Assembly: GCF_028618665.1 (NCBI RefSeq)
Contig: NZ_JAQITF010000011.1
Coordinates: 1 to 57,699 of the forward strand
Reading direction: 5' to 3'
Length of the DNA stretch: 57,699 nt
Origin: Bartonella sp. AU16XJBT
Lineage (GTDB): Bacteria; Pseudomonadota; Alphaproteobacteria; Rhizobiales; Rhizobiaceae
In this document: one piece after another, positions 1 to 9,334 of the stretch
How the letters are laid out: each line of letters starts with the position of its first letter
How positions within the stretch are numbered: position 1 is the stretch's first letter
Notes under the pieces: model-generated
What the model saw: the letters and a program-made list of their open reading frames with translations, nothing else
Told to the model about the DNA's origin: nothing
Databases searched by the model: none
Made by a program: the position numbers and the translations under genes

Positions 1-933
1 TTATCAGATGAAGGATTGGGATACTGGGATAAAGTGCGTAAAATTGTATTGCGTGTTGACCACCCAGTGGGTGAGGTTGCGCATGATGAAAATGGCAATA
101 CCCTCTATTTAACTGATGACAATGGAAAACCTATAAAAGGCAATGATGGAAAAAATATTGTTTTGTATCATTTTTTAAAACCAGAGGAAGAGGAATATTT
201 ACAAAAAGGCTCTGATGGCAATGTTTATATGTTCTACAATGGCATTTTTAATTCACCCGATGATGCAGCGGGTAATGCCGTCCAAATGGCTGTTTATAAC
301 AATGGTCATCTGTATTTTACATATTTCCCACAATCTAAAGATATGCTGGTAGAGTTAGGGATAGCGTTTTATCAAAAGTTTCTTGAAGGTAAGACTTGGG
401 GATTGAGTAATTCGACGAAGAAATTTCAAGATTTTATCACTCGTTATGGCAATGAGGGGGCTATTGTAAGTATGCATAGCCGTGGTACCTTGACAGGGGG
501 TAATGGATTACGTGACCTTGAAGAGCGTGGTATCCATGGTATAGGAGAAAAAACAGATATTTATCTTTATGGACCAGCTGGTAACTCTCTATCGATAGCG
601 AATGCACACTATTATGTAAGCGATGGTAAAAAAGATCATGTTTACTTACAAAATCATCTATTTGATCCCATTGGCACGGTGGTTGGTCTCAATCCACCTA
701 CGGCTTATAAGGTACCCTTGAAGTTCCCCTATGTATTATTTCCACCAGCAACTCCAATGATAGAGCAAGTGGGAGCGATACGCGGCCATAATCCTAGTAC
801 CACCCATAAGTGTTATGGTGATGCAAGTGATGCATGTACGAGACGCTATGGAACACCTCATAATGCAATAATTTATGCACCTCATGCAATTTTAGATAAT
901 TTAGGTTTAGGTTATTTATGGAGAAAAAAATGA
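1..933 (+). CDS. Filamentous haemagglutinin-type protein, C-terminal part (5' end outside the window)
   Basis: The frame is open from base 1, so this is the 3' end of a longer gene; 310 residues are visible. I recognise the distal domain of large two-partner-secreted haemagglutinin/CdiA-like proteins from its order of motifs: MHSRGT (about residue 155-160), YGPAGN, FDPIGTVVG and, near the end, a Cys-containing KCYGDASDAC block. The HSRG segment resembles a serine-hydrolase nucleophile elbow, but no enzymatic activity is shown. The early DENGNTLYLTDDNGKPIKG stretch looks like a linker. Such proteins are exported by a TpsB partner, which is not in the window. The gene overlaps the following lipoprotein gene by 4 nt (ATGA). 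The family call is by motif memory; the exact domain name is uncertain. Confidence 0.6.
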   Translation, partial: LSDEGLGYWDKVRKIVLRVDHPVGEVAHDENGNTLYLTDDNGKPIKGNDGKNIVLYHFLKPEEEEYLQKGSDGNVYMFYNGIFNSPDDAAGNAVQMAVYNNGHLYFTYFPQSKDMLVELGIAFYQKFLEGKTWGLSNSTKKFQDFITRYGNEGAIVSMHSRGTLTGGNGLRDLEERGIHGIGEKTDIYLYGPAGNSLSIANAHYYVSDGKKDHVYLQNHLFDPIGTVVGLNPPTAYKVPLKFPYVLFPPATPMIEQVGAIRGHNPSTTHKCYGDASDACTRRYGTPHNAIIYAPHAILDNLGLGYLWRKK

Positions 934-1337
934 ATACACTGTTTAAATTATTAAGTGGGATAGTCCTGTTAGGTGTCACTGGGTGTGACATTGAAAATAT
1001 TGACAAACCTCCTCGAGGAGAGACAGCTGTGTGGGAAAAACCTGGTGCAGATTCTACTGAGGTAGGAAAAGCTCTTTTAGAATGTGGTCTGCCGCATCTT
1101 AATTATCTTGAAGATGAAGTTCAAAAGCTAAGCAACAATGAGAATGCAACGATTGATGCTTGTATGATTCAAGCGGGATTCCGCTATAAAGGGAGTGGTA
1201 GCTGGTGTTCTCCTTTTAACGGTAGAGACCTATCCATTTGTCGTCCTGGTGCTATTATTCCGAAGCGAAGTGTTGAAAAGCGCTTAAATAGCCCTTATTG
1301 TAAAAAGTATAAAAACGCAGATGAATGCCAACCTTAA
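930..1337 (+). CDS. Small Cys-rich lipoprotein overlapping the haemagglutinin gene
   Basis: 135 residues from ATG 930, which overlaps the preceding stop as ATGA and has GGAG at 920-923, 6 nt upstream; an ATG at 918 is possible but lacks that spacing. A hydrophobic N-terminus ends in the lipobox LGVTGC, so the protein is probably lipidated and periplasm-facing. After the lipobox there are six Cys residues (in ECGLP, DACMI, SWCSP, SICRP, PYCKK, DECQP), which fits disulphide bonding outside the cytoplasm. Tight coupling to the haemagglutinin C-terminus suggests a partner or immunity role, which is inference. No family recognised. Confidence 0.7.
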   Translation: MNTLFKLLSGIVLLGVTGCDIENIDKPPRGETAVWEKPGADSTEVGKALLECGLPHLNYLEDEVQKLSNNENATIDACMIQAGFRYKGSGSWCSPFNGRDLSICRPGAIIPKRSVEKRLNSPYCKKYKNADECQP

Positions 1338-1359
1338 GTATTGTTGTTTGTGGAAAGTA

Positions 1360-1526
1360 CAATCCCCACATTCATGTGTTCCCATGCTTGTGCGGGATTG
1401 TCTCCTCAACCCACAATCTCAACACTGTATGTGAAGCAGTATAACGTAGGGAATACACTTAGTAATCCTATAACGTTGCGTCATAGGATGGGTTGTGCAC
1501 TCTCTAGGATTGTGAATTTGAGAAAG
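1360..1526 (+). ncRNA. Highly structured non-coding segment, possible small RNA or attenuator
   Basis: Three inverted repeats are packed here: CAATCCC 1360-1366 with GGGATTG 1394-1400 (extended by CACA/TGTG inside); CAACCCA 1407-1413 with TGGGTTG 1489-1495; and ATCCTAT 1465-1471 with ATAGGAT 1483-1489. An alternative pairing exists between CACAATC near 1413-1419 and GATTGTG near 1508-1514, flanked by CTCAA/TTGAG. A rho-independent terminator follows at 1527. This looks like a folded transcript that could be a small RNA or the tail of the lipoprotein mRNA. I found no match to a named RNA family and no clear promoter. Confidence 0.3.
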
Positions 1527-1559
1527 CCTTGTCCGTCCTTACGTGACAAGGTTTTTTTT
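1527..1559 (+). terminator. Rho-independent terminator
   Basis: CCTTGTC at 1527-1533 pairs with GACAAGG at 1545-1551 and is followed directly by seven T residues. It ends rightward transcription from the lipoprotein/structured region and abuts the stop codon of the convergent AlpA-like gene. Confidence 0.8.
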
Positions 1560-1758
1560 ATGCTGCGTCACTTTGACGTTGTTGTTTCGCTTGCTCGATG
1601 ACATTTAAAAGATCCGATTGTAACCAACGGGATAAAAAGCCAAATTTTAAAGGTTTTGGCAAAGAGCCATTGGTAACATGACGGCGGAATGTTGAGACAC
1701 TCATATGAAGCAATTTTGCACTTTCACGGTCTGTCAAAAGAATATCATTTTCTGTCAT
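1558..1758 (-). CDS. AlpA/excisionase-like DNA-binding protein
   Basis: 66 residues with the layout of AlpA-family phage regulators: LLTDRESAKLLHMSVSTFRRHV forms a winged helix-turn-helix of the MerR/excisionase type, followed by KPLKFG and a final basic helix. Such proteins activate or control the integrase of integrative elements. It lies about 210 bp from a truncated integrase on the same strand, so it is probably the recombination-directionality or regulatory gene of a decayed island. The Shine-Dalgarno sequence is weak (AGAAA). The gene itself appears intact. Confidence 0.75.
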   Translation of the reverse strand: MTENDILLTDRESAKLLHMSVSTFRRHVTNGSLPKPLKFGFLSRWLQSDLLNVIEQAKQQRQSDAA

Positions 1759-1968
1759 AATAATTTTCTTTCAAAAGTAAAAAAATGAGAACAAATCATA
1801 ACTATTTATTAACCACATTTTGGTTCATTTTTGAAGGTATTTTATTCATAGAAAACAATATTTTATCATATAATTTCTGATGTGATAAGTTATGACTCTT
1901 ATTGAGAAAGAATGAGAGAAAAGAGAGCTAAAGTTATCCGCAGATCATGGGGTTATTCACCCCATATC

Positions 1969-2832
1969 TTAAGATTGACCCGTGATATAAGCCGCCCATT
2001 TATCCATATAAACGCGGCGCTGTTCTAGATAATCAGTCCGACGATAGGCACGCTCTACTTTACCGCCGACCGTATGACTTAGAATGGTTTCAGCGACCTC
2101 ATAGGGGGCGTCTGTTGTTTCAGCAAGCCAATTGCGTAAACTAGAACGAAAACCATGGGGGCAGGCTTCAATTTTATTTTTTCTCATATACGTAGCCATA
2201 CATTTCTCAGCGAGGGGACCACGACCTCTAGCAGAAAAAAAGAAATCATTACGAGAGAGCAAGCGCGCTTGTTTTAGAATTTCTAATGCTTCTGTTGATA
2301 GAGGCACGCGAAATTCTGTTGTAGCATCACGCCTTCCTTTCATATTCTCAGCAGGGATTGTCCATATATCCTCCTCAACTTGATCTTTATGAATATGACG
2401 TAAAGGATTGGTACGAACGCCTGTCAGAATAAGCAAACGCAAAGCCAGTTGTGTTATGGTTGATGCTTCACAGAGTGTTTTATAAAAAGCCGGAACCTCT
2501 CTCCAATCCATGGCTGGTAAATTTTGCGTTTTATGACGTTGTTTACCTAAGAGCGCGCGTGCTTTTTCTGTTGCTTGTAAATCAACATTCAATCCTAATG
2601 CAGCCGCATGTTTAAGACAAAGATTAAGACGTATCAATGCTGTCCGAGCAGCTCCAGTTTTTGTATGCCAAATGGGAGCAAGAACATTCCGTATCTCCGT
2701 TTGGGTAATCTCTGAAACGGGTAAACAGCCTAACTTGGGAAGAATATGAAGGCGTAAAGGTGTAAACCAATGTCCATTTTTCCCATCTCCTTTTAATTCA
2801 GCTTTACGACTTTCAAAAGCATCTAATGTTTT
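1969..2832 (-). pseudogene. Tyrosine recombinase (phage integrase), 5'-truncated
   Basis: The reading frame aligns with the intact integrase at 43119-44276 from about its residue 108 (AFESRKAELKGDGKNGHWF) to the end. The first hundred or so residues are missing: an in-frame TAA occurs at about 2833-2835 and unrelated sequence follows. The catalytic core is retained: R in TGVRTNPLRH, HGFRSSLRNW (HxxR) and the nucleophile Tyr near AYRRTDYLEQR. A 222-residue ORF from TTG 2637 is only the part with a possible start codon. Without the N-terminal arm-binding domain the product is presumably inactive. The break abuts a porin remnant, marking a deletion or recombination junction. Confidence 0.85.
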
Positions 2833-2869
2833 TTAATAATGAAGATTATATATTGTTTTGCGCTTTTGT

Positions 2870-3144
2870 TTTTTGTAATTTAAGATACAATATTAAAGTA
2901 TTAAAGATAGACCATGCTGGTAAATAGATAAAACTCTGATGGTACTTGGAAAAAGTCAATGATTGGTTTTACTAGTAGGCTAGCATTGATTTCCCAATGA
3001 CAAGCGATGTTCTGTTACGTGCAGAATATCGTTATTTAGATTTCGGTAAAAGAAGTTTATAAAGAATATTACCATTAACAGTTACGCGAAAATTTAATGA
3101 AAGTGAATCCGACTTATAAGACACATAATTTTAGTATGATTTAG
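2870..3144 (+). pseudogene. Remnant of a Hbp/Omp31-like porin C-terminus
   Basis: Degraded sequence matching the 3' end of the intact porin gene just downstream. In one frame SMIGFTSRLALIS corresponds to TMIGYTLGGGVDFS; after a frameshift DVLLRAEYRYLDFGKRS corresponds to NVIVRAEYRYSDFGKKK; then NPTYKTHNF corresponds to EINYKTNDF. Stops and shifts break the frame repeatedly. It shows that the porin was once duplicated in tandem here and that one copy has decayed. Confidence 0.75.
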
Positions 3145-3278
3145 TTGATAAATTTTCATTGGATGCAAAATTAAATAGTTAAGAAGCTTTATTTTTTTGT
3201 GAGTGTGTCATTTTTGCTACAGATCTTTTAAAAAAGATGCTCTATATACATTTCATTTTGGATATTTGGAGAGATTTT

Positions 3279-4856
3279 ATGAACACAAAACGTTTAATAA
3301 CAGCGTCTATTTTTTCTTTAATTTCAGCGTCTACAGCGCTAGCTGCTGATGTACTGATTCCTCATCAGCCAGCATCAACGACTTCTTCTTCTGCCATTGT
3401 TGCGCCTACTTTTTCATGGACCGGTCTTTATTTAGGTGTCCAGGCCGGGGGCTTTTCGAGCAAGGCTGATATGGCTCTTGTTGGTCAAGAAAAGAGTTTC
3501 CCATTGGATAAAGAGTTCTCTCCTAAACTTTCAGGTTTTGCAGGTGGTTTTTATGCAGGGTCTAATATTGATCTCGGTGACAGCTTTATTTTTGGTGTCG
3601 ATACGGATTTAATGTTGTCTGGGAAAAAACACACAAAGACTATCACTATAGGTGCAGCTGATAACATTACAGTAGAAAGTGCAGTGGGAAGATCCCGTAG
3701 ATCAGCAGGAACACCAACTTCTCCAACCTCACAACCAAGCACACAAAGAACTTCATCAGAAGGTACTGGAACTCCAGCATCAGGTGCGAGAGCTCCAGTA
3801 GCAGGTGCAGGAACTCCAGCAGCAGGTGCAGGAACTCCAGCAGTATCAGGTGCAGGAACTCCAGCAGTAAGACCTGCTGCAACACAATCAAATCAATTAG
3901 CAACAACTGGCAATTCTAGCAATGTTAATTCTACAATGACAGTGAACAATTCAGGAGTTTCAACACCACCATCCACACCATCATCAAACACGCCATCTAA
4001 ATTGCCAGAGGCACAATCCGCCTCCTCAAGGACAGAGCCAAGATCAGGGCAATCATCACCGTCATCATTGGCAAGATCAGAAGCAAGCCAACAAGCAGCA
4101 AAAACAACTACATCAGGACAATCATCATTAGCAGAAAGAACAGTGCCGAGCGGGAGCCTTGTACTCTCGAGATCAGGATCATCTAATGGATCAGCGACAA
4201 AAGCTTCCAATGGAACAAGCGGAGCCCAGCATGGAGGTCATCATAGTGCCCATGGTAGTGGACATTCTAATCCGCATGGTGCGTCTCACGCAGGTGGACA
4301 TGGCTCTGGAGCTCATGCACATGGTAATCCACATGGTCATGCTTCTCGTCCTCATGGTGTACAGAATGCGGCAGGACATGGAGTACAGAGTACGCAAGCG
4401 GCTGATAAGAAGGATTCCAGTGTATATGGTATAGAACAAATGAAAAGGGTGGCTTCTGAACTTGGTCTTGATCAAGAGGATGAGGTTGAAACTTTAAATC
4501 ATACTTTCAAACAAAATTGGGGTGGTGCTACACGGGTACGTATCGGTTTTGCTGCTGATCGCTTTATGCCTTATCTTGCTGGTGGTATTGCTTATGGGCA
4601 GTTCCAAGATACTATATCAATATCTGTTAAGGATGATGAGGGAAGAGTTGTTTCTTCTAAGAACTTAACCGATGAAACAAAAACCATGATTGGTTACACT
4701 CTTGGTGGTGGTGTTGATTTCTCTGTGCTGGATAATGTGATTGTGCGTGCAGAATATCGTTATTCCGATTTTGGTAAAAAGAAATTTGCCAAGGAAAAAC
4801 TTGAAATTAACTACAAAACCAATGATTTCCGTGTTGGTGTAGCTTATAAATTCTAA
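3279..4856 (+). CDS. Hbp/Omp31-family outer-membrane beta-barrel protein with large low-complexity insertion
   Basis: 525 residues from ATG 3279, chosen because GGAG lies at 3268-3271 and the resulting N-terminus is a clean signal peptide ending ALA-ADV; an upstream in-frame ATG at 3237 would bury it. FSWTGLYLGVQAGG begins the barrel and RAEYRYSDFGKKK...FRVGVAYKF ends it with a terminal Phe, as in Hbp/Pap31/Omp31 porins that bind haemin or matrix proteins in Bartonella. Residues about 130-380 are an insertion between barrel strands: Ser/Thr/Pro/Ala-rich with repeated GAGTPA units, then a His/Gly-rich stretch (HGSGHSNPHGASHAGGHG). That region is probably a surface loop and may bind metal or haem. 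Family members are usually 250-300 residues, so this one is about twice normal length. Which Hbp paralogue it is cannot be decided. Confidence 0.85.
   Translation: MNTKRLITASIFSLISASTALAADVLIPHQPASTTSSSAIVAPTFSWTGLYLGVQAGGFSSKADMALVGQEKSFPLDKEFSPKLSGFAGGFYAGSNIDLGDSFIFGVDTDLMLSGKKHTKTITIGAADNITVESAVGRSRRSAGTPTSPTSQPSTQRTSSEGTGTPASGARAPVAGAGTPAAGAGTPAVSGAGTPAVRPAATQSNQLATTGNSSNVNSTMTVNNSGVSTPPSTPSSNTPSKLPEAQSASSRTEPRSGQSSPSSLARSEASQQAAKTTTSGQSSLAERTVPSGSLVLSRSGSSNGSATKASNGTSGAQHGGHHSAHGSGHSNPHGASHAGGHGSGAHAHGNPHGHASRPHGVQNAAGHGVQSTQAADKKDSSVYGIEQMKRVASELGLDQEDEVETLNHTFKQNWGGATRVRIGFAADRFMPYLAGGIAYGQFQDTISISVKDDEGRVVSSKNLTDETKTMIGYTLGGGVDFSVLDNVIVRAEYRYSDFGKKKFAKEKLEINYKTNDFRVGVAYKF
3762..3869 (+). 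repeat. In-frame 21-bp tandem repeat array in the porin gene
   Basis: Five units encode GTGTPAS, GARAPVA, GAGTPAA, GAGTPAVS and GAGTPAV. Most units are 21 bp; the fourth has one extra codon. Units three to five share nearly identical DNA (ggtgcaggaactccagca). Copy-number change would lengthen or shorten the loop without a frameshift, so strain-to-strain length variation is expected. Confidence 0.8.
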
Positions 4857-4880
4857 TTTTTTTAAGAGTAAATTTCTAAG

Positions 4881-4912
4881 AGGCTCCACTATCGGTGGAG
4901 CCTTTATTTTTT
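4881..4912 (+). terminator. Rho-independent terminator of the porin gene
   Basis: AGGCTCCAC at 4881-4889 pairs perfectly with GTGGAGCCT at 4895-4903 around a 5-nt loop and is followed by a T-rich run. It lies 25 bp after the porin stop and separates that gene from ileS. Confidence 0.9.
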
Positions 4913-5103
4913 TAAGATCATTTTTTGGTTTATTTTCTTGTGAATTTCATGATAAAGGCCATAGAGTGTGATGATATATTTTCTTGATCGCTGCTTAATA
5001 CGAATGATAAGCTCGGCTTTCCTTATAGATAAAAACCAGAGTTGCAGGGTTCAGGGAAGTTATGCAAAAATGAAATCGTAAAAGTGGACAGGAATATTTC
5101 ACA

Positions 5104-8019
5104 ATGACTGTGAAAAATGAAACAATAGATTATTCAAAAACTCTTTATCTCCCACAGACAAATTTTCCTATGCGTGCAGGGCTTCCGCAAAAAGAGCTTG
5201 AGTTGATGGCGCGTTGGGAAAATATAGGGCTTTATGCGCAATTGCGTCAACAAGCAAAAGATCGTCCATTTTATATTCTTCATGATGGTCCACCTTATGC
5301 AAATGGCCATATTCATATCGGGCATGCTTTAAACAAAGTTCTAAAAGATGTCGTGGTCCGTTCATTTCAAATGCGTGGTTTTAATGCAAATTATGTTCCT
5401 GGTTGGGATTGCCATGGCCTTCCAATTGAATGGAAAATTGAAGAAAAATATCGCGCACAAGGAAAAAATAAGGACGAAGTCCCTCTTAATGAGTTTCGTC
5501 AAGAATGTCGTGAATTTGCACAGCATTGGGTAACCGTTCAAAGTGAAGAATTTAAACGTCTTGGTGTTATGGGAGATTTTAAGGCGCCTTACACTACAAT
5601 GGCTTTTCATGCAGAAGCACGCATTGCGAGCGAATTGATAAAATTTGCTATGTCAGATCAGATTTATCGTGGTTCTAAGCCGGTGATGTGGTCTGTTGTG
5701 GAGCGTACAGCTTTGGCAGAGGCAGAGATTGAATATCATGATCATGAGTCAGAGGTGATTTGGGTTAAGTTTCCTATTTTTGAAGCAAATTTTGATGATT
5801 TATATGGTGCTTATGTCGTTATTTGGACAACAACACCATGGACAATTCCAGGCAATCGTGCTGTGAGTTATTCTTCGCAGATTTCTTATGGTCTTTACGA
5901 AATTGAAAGTGCTGAAAATGATTTTGGTCCTCAAGTGGGAGAAAAGCTTCTCTTTGCAGATGTTCTAGCCATGAGTTGTGCTGAAAAAGCCAAACTTGTT
6001 TTGAAACGTTTGCGTGTTATTTCTGCTGACGAATTGAAAGCTCTTGTTTTGTCTCATCCACTCAAAGGTTTGGCTGGAGGATATAATTATAAAATTGCGC
6101 TGCTTGAGGGCGCTCATGTGACAGAGAATGCGGGGACAGGTTTTGTCCATACAGCTCCAAGCCATGGGCGTGAGGACTTTGAAATTTGGAATGATTATAA
6201 GTCCTTACTGGAGCAAGCAGGGATTGATTCATCGATACCGTTTCCTGTTGATGATGCAGGGTTTTATACGAAAGATGTTCCGGGTTTAGGACCAGATCGT
6301 GAAGGGGGACCTGCACGTGTTATTGATGATAATGGAAAAATGGGTGATGCCAATAAAGAGGTTATTAATGCTTTAATTAAAGCAGATCGATTGTTTGCAC
6401 GCGGTCGTTTAAAGCATTCCTATCCTCATAGTTGGCGTTCGAAAAAACCGGTTATTTTTCGTAATACACCGCAATGGTTTATCTCAATGGATAAAGATCT
6501 TGGGGATGGTTCAACTTTACGTAGTCGGGCTTTGGAAGCTGTTTCAAAAACGCGTTTTGTGCCATCTTCTGGACAAAACCGTCTTGCTTCTATGATAGAA
6601 GATCGTCCTGATTGGGTTCTTTCTCGTCAACGTTCTTGGGGTGTTCCTATTTGTATTTTTGCCAATGAGGATGGTGTTGTTCTAAAAGACGAAGGCGTGA
6701 ACGAGCGTATTTTACGGGCTTTTGAAGCAGAAGGGGCAGATGCGTGGTTTGCTGAAGGAGCACGTGAACGTTTTTTAGGTGAGCGTGCACATGAGCCTTG
6801 GACGCAGGTTTATGATATTCTGGATGTTTGGTTTGATTCTGGAGCAAGCCATAGCTTTGTGTTAGAAGATCGGGCTGATTTGCAATGGCCTGCTGATGTT
6901 TATTTTGAAGGTTCAGATCAACATCGTGGATGGTTCCAATCTTCTCTTTTGGAAAGCTGTGGTACGCGTGCTTGTTCTCCCTATAAGACAGTGATCACAC
7001 ACGGTTTTACTTTGGATGAGAACGGTAAGAAAATGTCTAAGTCTTTAGGCAATACGGTTGTTCCACAGGAGATCATTAAAACATCTGGTGCTGATATTTT
7101 TCGTCTCTGGGTCATGACAACAGATTATTGGGAAGATCAGCGTTTAGGAAAAAAAATCCTTCAAACAAATGTGGATTCATATCGTAAACTGCGCAATGCA
7201 ATTCGTTGGATGCTTGGAACTTTAGCGTATGATGAAGGAGAAGAAATATCTTATGGCGCACTGCCAGATCTTGAAAAATTTATATTACATCGGCTTTTTG
7301 AACTGGATCAGTTGGTTAATCGAGCTTACGATGAATTTGATTTTAAAAAGATTATGCGTGCATTATTAGATTTTTCAATCATTGAGTTATCAGCATTTTA
7401 TTTTGATATCCGTAAGGATTCTCTTTATTGCGATGCACCTTCGTCACAAAAACGTAAAGCTTCTTTGCAAGTTGTTCGTGAGATTTTTGAACGAATGGTG
7501 ATATGGCTTGCTCCAATGTTGCCTTTTACGATGGAAGAAGCTTGGTTAGAGCGTTATCCAGAAAGCCAATCGGTGCATTTGGAACAATTTCGCTCTGTAC
7601 CAGAAGAATGGCAAAACCAATCTTTGGCTGAACGTTGGAAAAAAATTCGGCAGGTCCGTAAAGTTGTGACAGGTGCTTTAGAGCTTGAACGCGCTGATAA
7701 GCGTATTGGATCTTCGTTAGAAGCAGCTCCTATTGTTTTTATTTCCAATCCAGTTTTACGAGAGGCATTAGAAAATGTGGATATGGCGGAGATCTGTATC
7801 ACCAGTGCTCTCACAATTACGCAGGATACAATACCTTCCGATGCTTTTACTTTGAATGATGTAGAAGGCGTTGGTGTATATCCAGAGAAGGCTTTGGGGA
7901 AAAAGTGTGCGCGCTCATGGCGTTATACACAAGATGTTGGGAGTGATCCGACTTATCCAGATGTCTCTGCTCGTGATGCAGCTGCTTTGCGAGAATTAAA
8001 AATTCTTGGCAAGATTTAA
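5104..8019 (+). CDS. ileS: Isoleucyl-tRNA synthetase
   Basis: 971 residues, the full length for class I IleRS. It attaches isoleucine to tRNA-Ile in the cytoplasm. The HIGH signature is present as HIHIGH (about residues 69-74) in the block [18 protein letters not shown], and the KMSKS loop as [10 protein letters not shown] (about 641-650). The CP1 editing domain lies between them ([25 protein letters not shown]...DF). The C-terminal region has KCARSW in place of the KCxRCW zinc-binding start of enterobacterial IleRS, so the metal site is probably absent. Its own gap and the upstream terminator suggest an independent promoter; I see no T-box. Confidence 0.97.
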   Translation: MTVKNETIDYSKTLYLPQTNFPMRAGLPQKELELMARWENIGLYAQLRQQAKDRPFYILHDGPPYANGHIHIGHALNKVLKDVVVRSFQMRGFNANYVPGWDCHGLPIEWKIEEKYRAQGKNKDEVPLNEFRQECREFAQHWVTVQSEEFKRLGVMGDFKAPYTTMAFHAEARIASELIKFAMSDQIYRGSKPVMWSVVERTALAEAEIEYHDHESEVIWVKFPIFEANFDDLYGAYVVIWTTTPWTIPGNRAVSYSSQISYGLYEIESAENDFGPQVGEKLLFADVLAMSCAEKAKLVLKRLRVISADELKALVLSHPLKGLAGGYNYKIALLEGAHVTENAGTGFVHTAPSHGREDFEIWNDYKSLLEQAGIDSSIPFPVDDAGFYTKDVPGLGPDREGGPARVIDDNGKMGDANKEVINALIKADRLFARGRLKHSYPHSWRSKKPVIFRNTPQWFISMDKDLGDGSTLRSRALEAVSKTRFVPSSGQNRLASMIEDRPDWVLSRQRSWGVPICIFANEDGVVLKDEGVNERILRAFEAEGADAWFAEGARERFLGERAHEPWTQVYDILDVWFDSGASHSFVLEDRADLQWPADVYFEGSDQHRGWFQSSLLESCGTRACSPYKTVITHGFTLDENGKKMSKSLGNTVVPQEIIKTSGADIFRLWVMTTDYWEDQRLGKKILQTNVDSYRKLRNAIRWMLGTLAYDEGEEISYGALPDLEKFILHRLFELDQLVNRAYDEFDFKKIMRALLDFSIIELSAFYFDIRKDSLYCDAPSSQKRKASLQVVREIFERMVIWLAPMLPFTMEEAWLERYPESQSVHLEQFRSVPEEWQNQSLAERWKKIRQVRKVVTGALELERADKRIGSSLEAAPIVFISNPVLREALENVDMAEICITSALTITQDTIPSDAFTLNDVEGVGVYPEKALGKKCARSWRYTQDVGSDPTYPDVSARDAAALRELKILGKI

Positions 8020-8130
8020 AATTTTAGATCAAGGGAAAGCAACGCAAATAGTTTTCCCATATTGATAAATATAGTTTTTTGTGGTATGAAGTAAATTCCG
8101 TTGTTTTATCTGCAGGGGGGAAATTTGTGT

Positions 8131-8193
8131 ATGAACCGTTCTCTCATGAATAGCGGGAATATTAGTCAGCCGTATACTGAGGAAATGGAATAA
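8131..8193 (+). CDS. Possible 20-residue leader ORF upstream of the lipoprotein gene
   Basis: ATG 8131 opens a 20-codon frame ending TAA at 8191-8193, 3 nt before the GTG start of the lipoprotein. A purine-rich CAGGGGGGAAA lies upstream. It could be a translated leader coupled to the downstream gene or chance. It has no recognisable motif. Confidence 0.2.
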   Translation: MNRSLMNSGNISQPYTEEME

Positions 8194-8196
8194 GCA

Positions 8197-8688
8197 GTGA
8201 GAAAACGTGAAGTAAAAATATTTCCAACAGGGATTTTAAGTATATGCTTTGTTTTAACGGGATGCAGTTTATCTGCTCCTACCTATGGGACAAATAAACC
8301 GGTTTCGATCCAGTTTTTTGAAGATGTTGCTAATATTGCTTCATTAACACCAGTGAATAATAGCAGTCAGATTGTTATGAAACCTCGCCCAGAACTTGTG
8401 ATACCAAGTCCTAGCTCACGCGGATTTTTACCGCTGCCACAACAAGATAAATCTGTCAATAAAATAGCAGCATCGAAACAGCATCAAGGAAATGTTTCTT
8501 TTCCTCACAAAGGGTCTTCAGTTAATGGGGGTGGTTCAGAAAATCCTTCACAGTTGAATGCGAAACAACGGCAAGAATATTTACGTCGTCAGAGGGCACA
8601 AGTTGGAAGTTCAAAATACCGTCGCTATCTCACAGAACCGCCTTTAAGTTATCGCCAGCCGGCAAAGACAGCTCCTATTGGTCGCTAG
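8197..8688 (+). CDS. Small lipoprotein downstream of ileS
   Basis: 163 residues from GTG 8197, with GAGGAAATGGAA upstream as ribosome-binding region. The N-terminus is a lipoprotein signal ending FVLTGC, so the mature protein is anchored by its Cys. The rest is Pro/Ser/Gln-rich with a basic C-terminal helix (QLNAKQRQEYLRRQRAQVG) and no catalytic motif. I recall similar short lipoproteins with a TYGT...KPRPELV pattern next to ileS in other Rhizobiales; the function is unknown. Probably in the outer membrane or periplasm. Confidence 0.75.
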   Translation: MRKREVKIFPTGILSICFVLTGCSLSAPTYGTNKPVSIQFFEDVANIASLTPVNNSSQIVMKPRPELVIPSPSSRGFLPLPQQDKSVNKIAASKQHQGNVSFPHKGSSVNGGGSENPSQLNAKQRQEYLRRQRAQVGSSKYRRYLTEPPLSYRQPAKTAPIGR

Positions 8689-8789
8689 AGAAAAGGGAGC
8701 AGATTAAAGTATTGAGGTATTCTTCCTATTGCTTATAATACCAAGTTCTCGTTCACGCAGAGCTTTACTTTTTCAGCAAGGAGATCTTT

Positions 8790-9225
8790 ATTTCCATGAA
8801 ATAGCGATATAGCAATAGCATCGAGAGAGTGATTCTGCGTTTTTCTCAAAAGAAATATCTCTCAAGGTTTTTGACTCCATTTCACATCCTCGCTCGTGTG
8901 GATGGTATAACGTAAAATCCATTGTGCACCACCATTTTATGCTTATGAAAGAGCAGGCTTGTATCATCATTGTATTTGCCAGCCTCTAATTTTGTGATAG
9001 CCTTTGCGCTTGCAAGAGTCTTCATAAGGGACATTTTTAGTCTTTTCTAAATAGTTTTTTATACAGACGGTAATTCATCTTGTGATGTACAAGAAAGAGT
9101 TTTTTATTGGTTTACTATAAACAGATTTGAAATGAGAGTATTCTATGATATTTTTGGACTTTATATTTTATATACAAAATAATGCATCATCTCATAGAAG
9201 CAATATGCAGTGTTAAAAAAGGTTT
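8790..9225 (+). repeat. Dispersed non-coding repeat, copy A (gap 8689-9334)
   Basis: This 645-bp gap has no credible gene. It contains three blocks found in the same order elsewhere in the window: a 5' block (gaaatatctctcaa then ggtataacgtaaaatccattg), a middle block (ttcataagggacatttttag, ending aatagttttttat) and a 3' block (aaacagatttgaaatgagag, then a TATGATATTT segment). Related copies are at about 13525, 17060, 28935, 41600 and 42300, all in the same orientation. Confidence 0.6.
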
Positions 9226-9334
9226 AGAGGGAAAATGCTTCAAAATAGTTTTCGCGATATCAAAAGGATTAAGAGTCTTTTTTAAAAAATAGGATAGTTT
9301 CTAAAGAGTGAAAGTTATGGATGAAGAATTGTTT

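Noticed and set aside
3762..3869. CRISPR-like array
   Set aside because: Units are 21-bp in-frame coding repeats without unique spacers. No CRISPR array was seen anywhere in the window.
3667..4475. Long frames antisense or out of frame in the porin insertion
   Set aside because: They arise from the repetitive low-complexity coding sequence of the porin; Leu/Met/Val-rich shadows.
8788..8970. 60-codon minus-strand frame in the ileS-tadA region
   Set aside because: Lies inside a dispersed non-coding repeat and is not preserved in the other copies.
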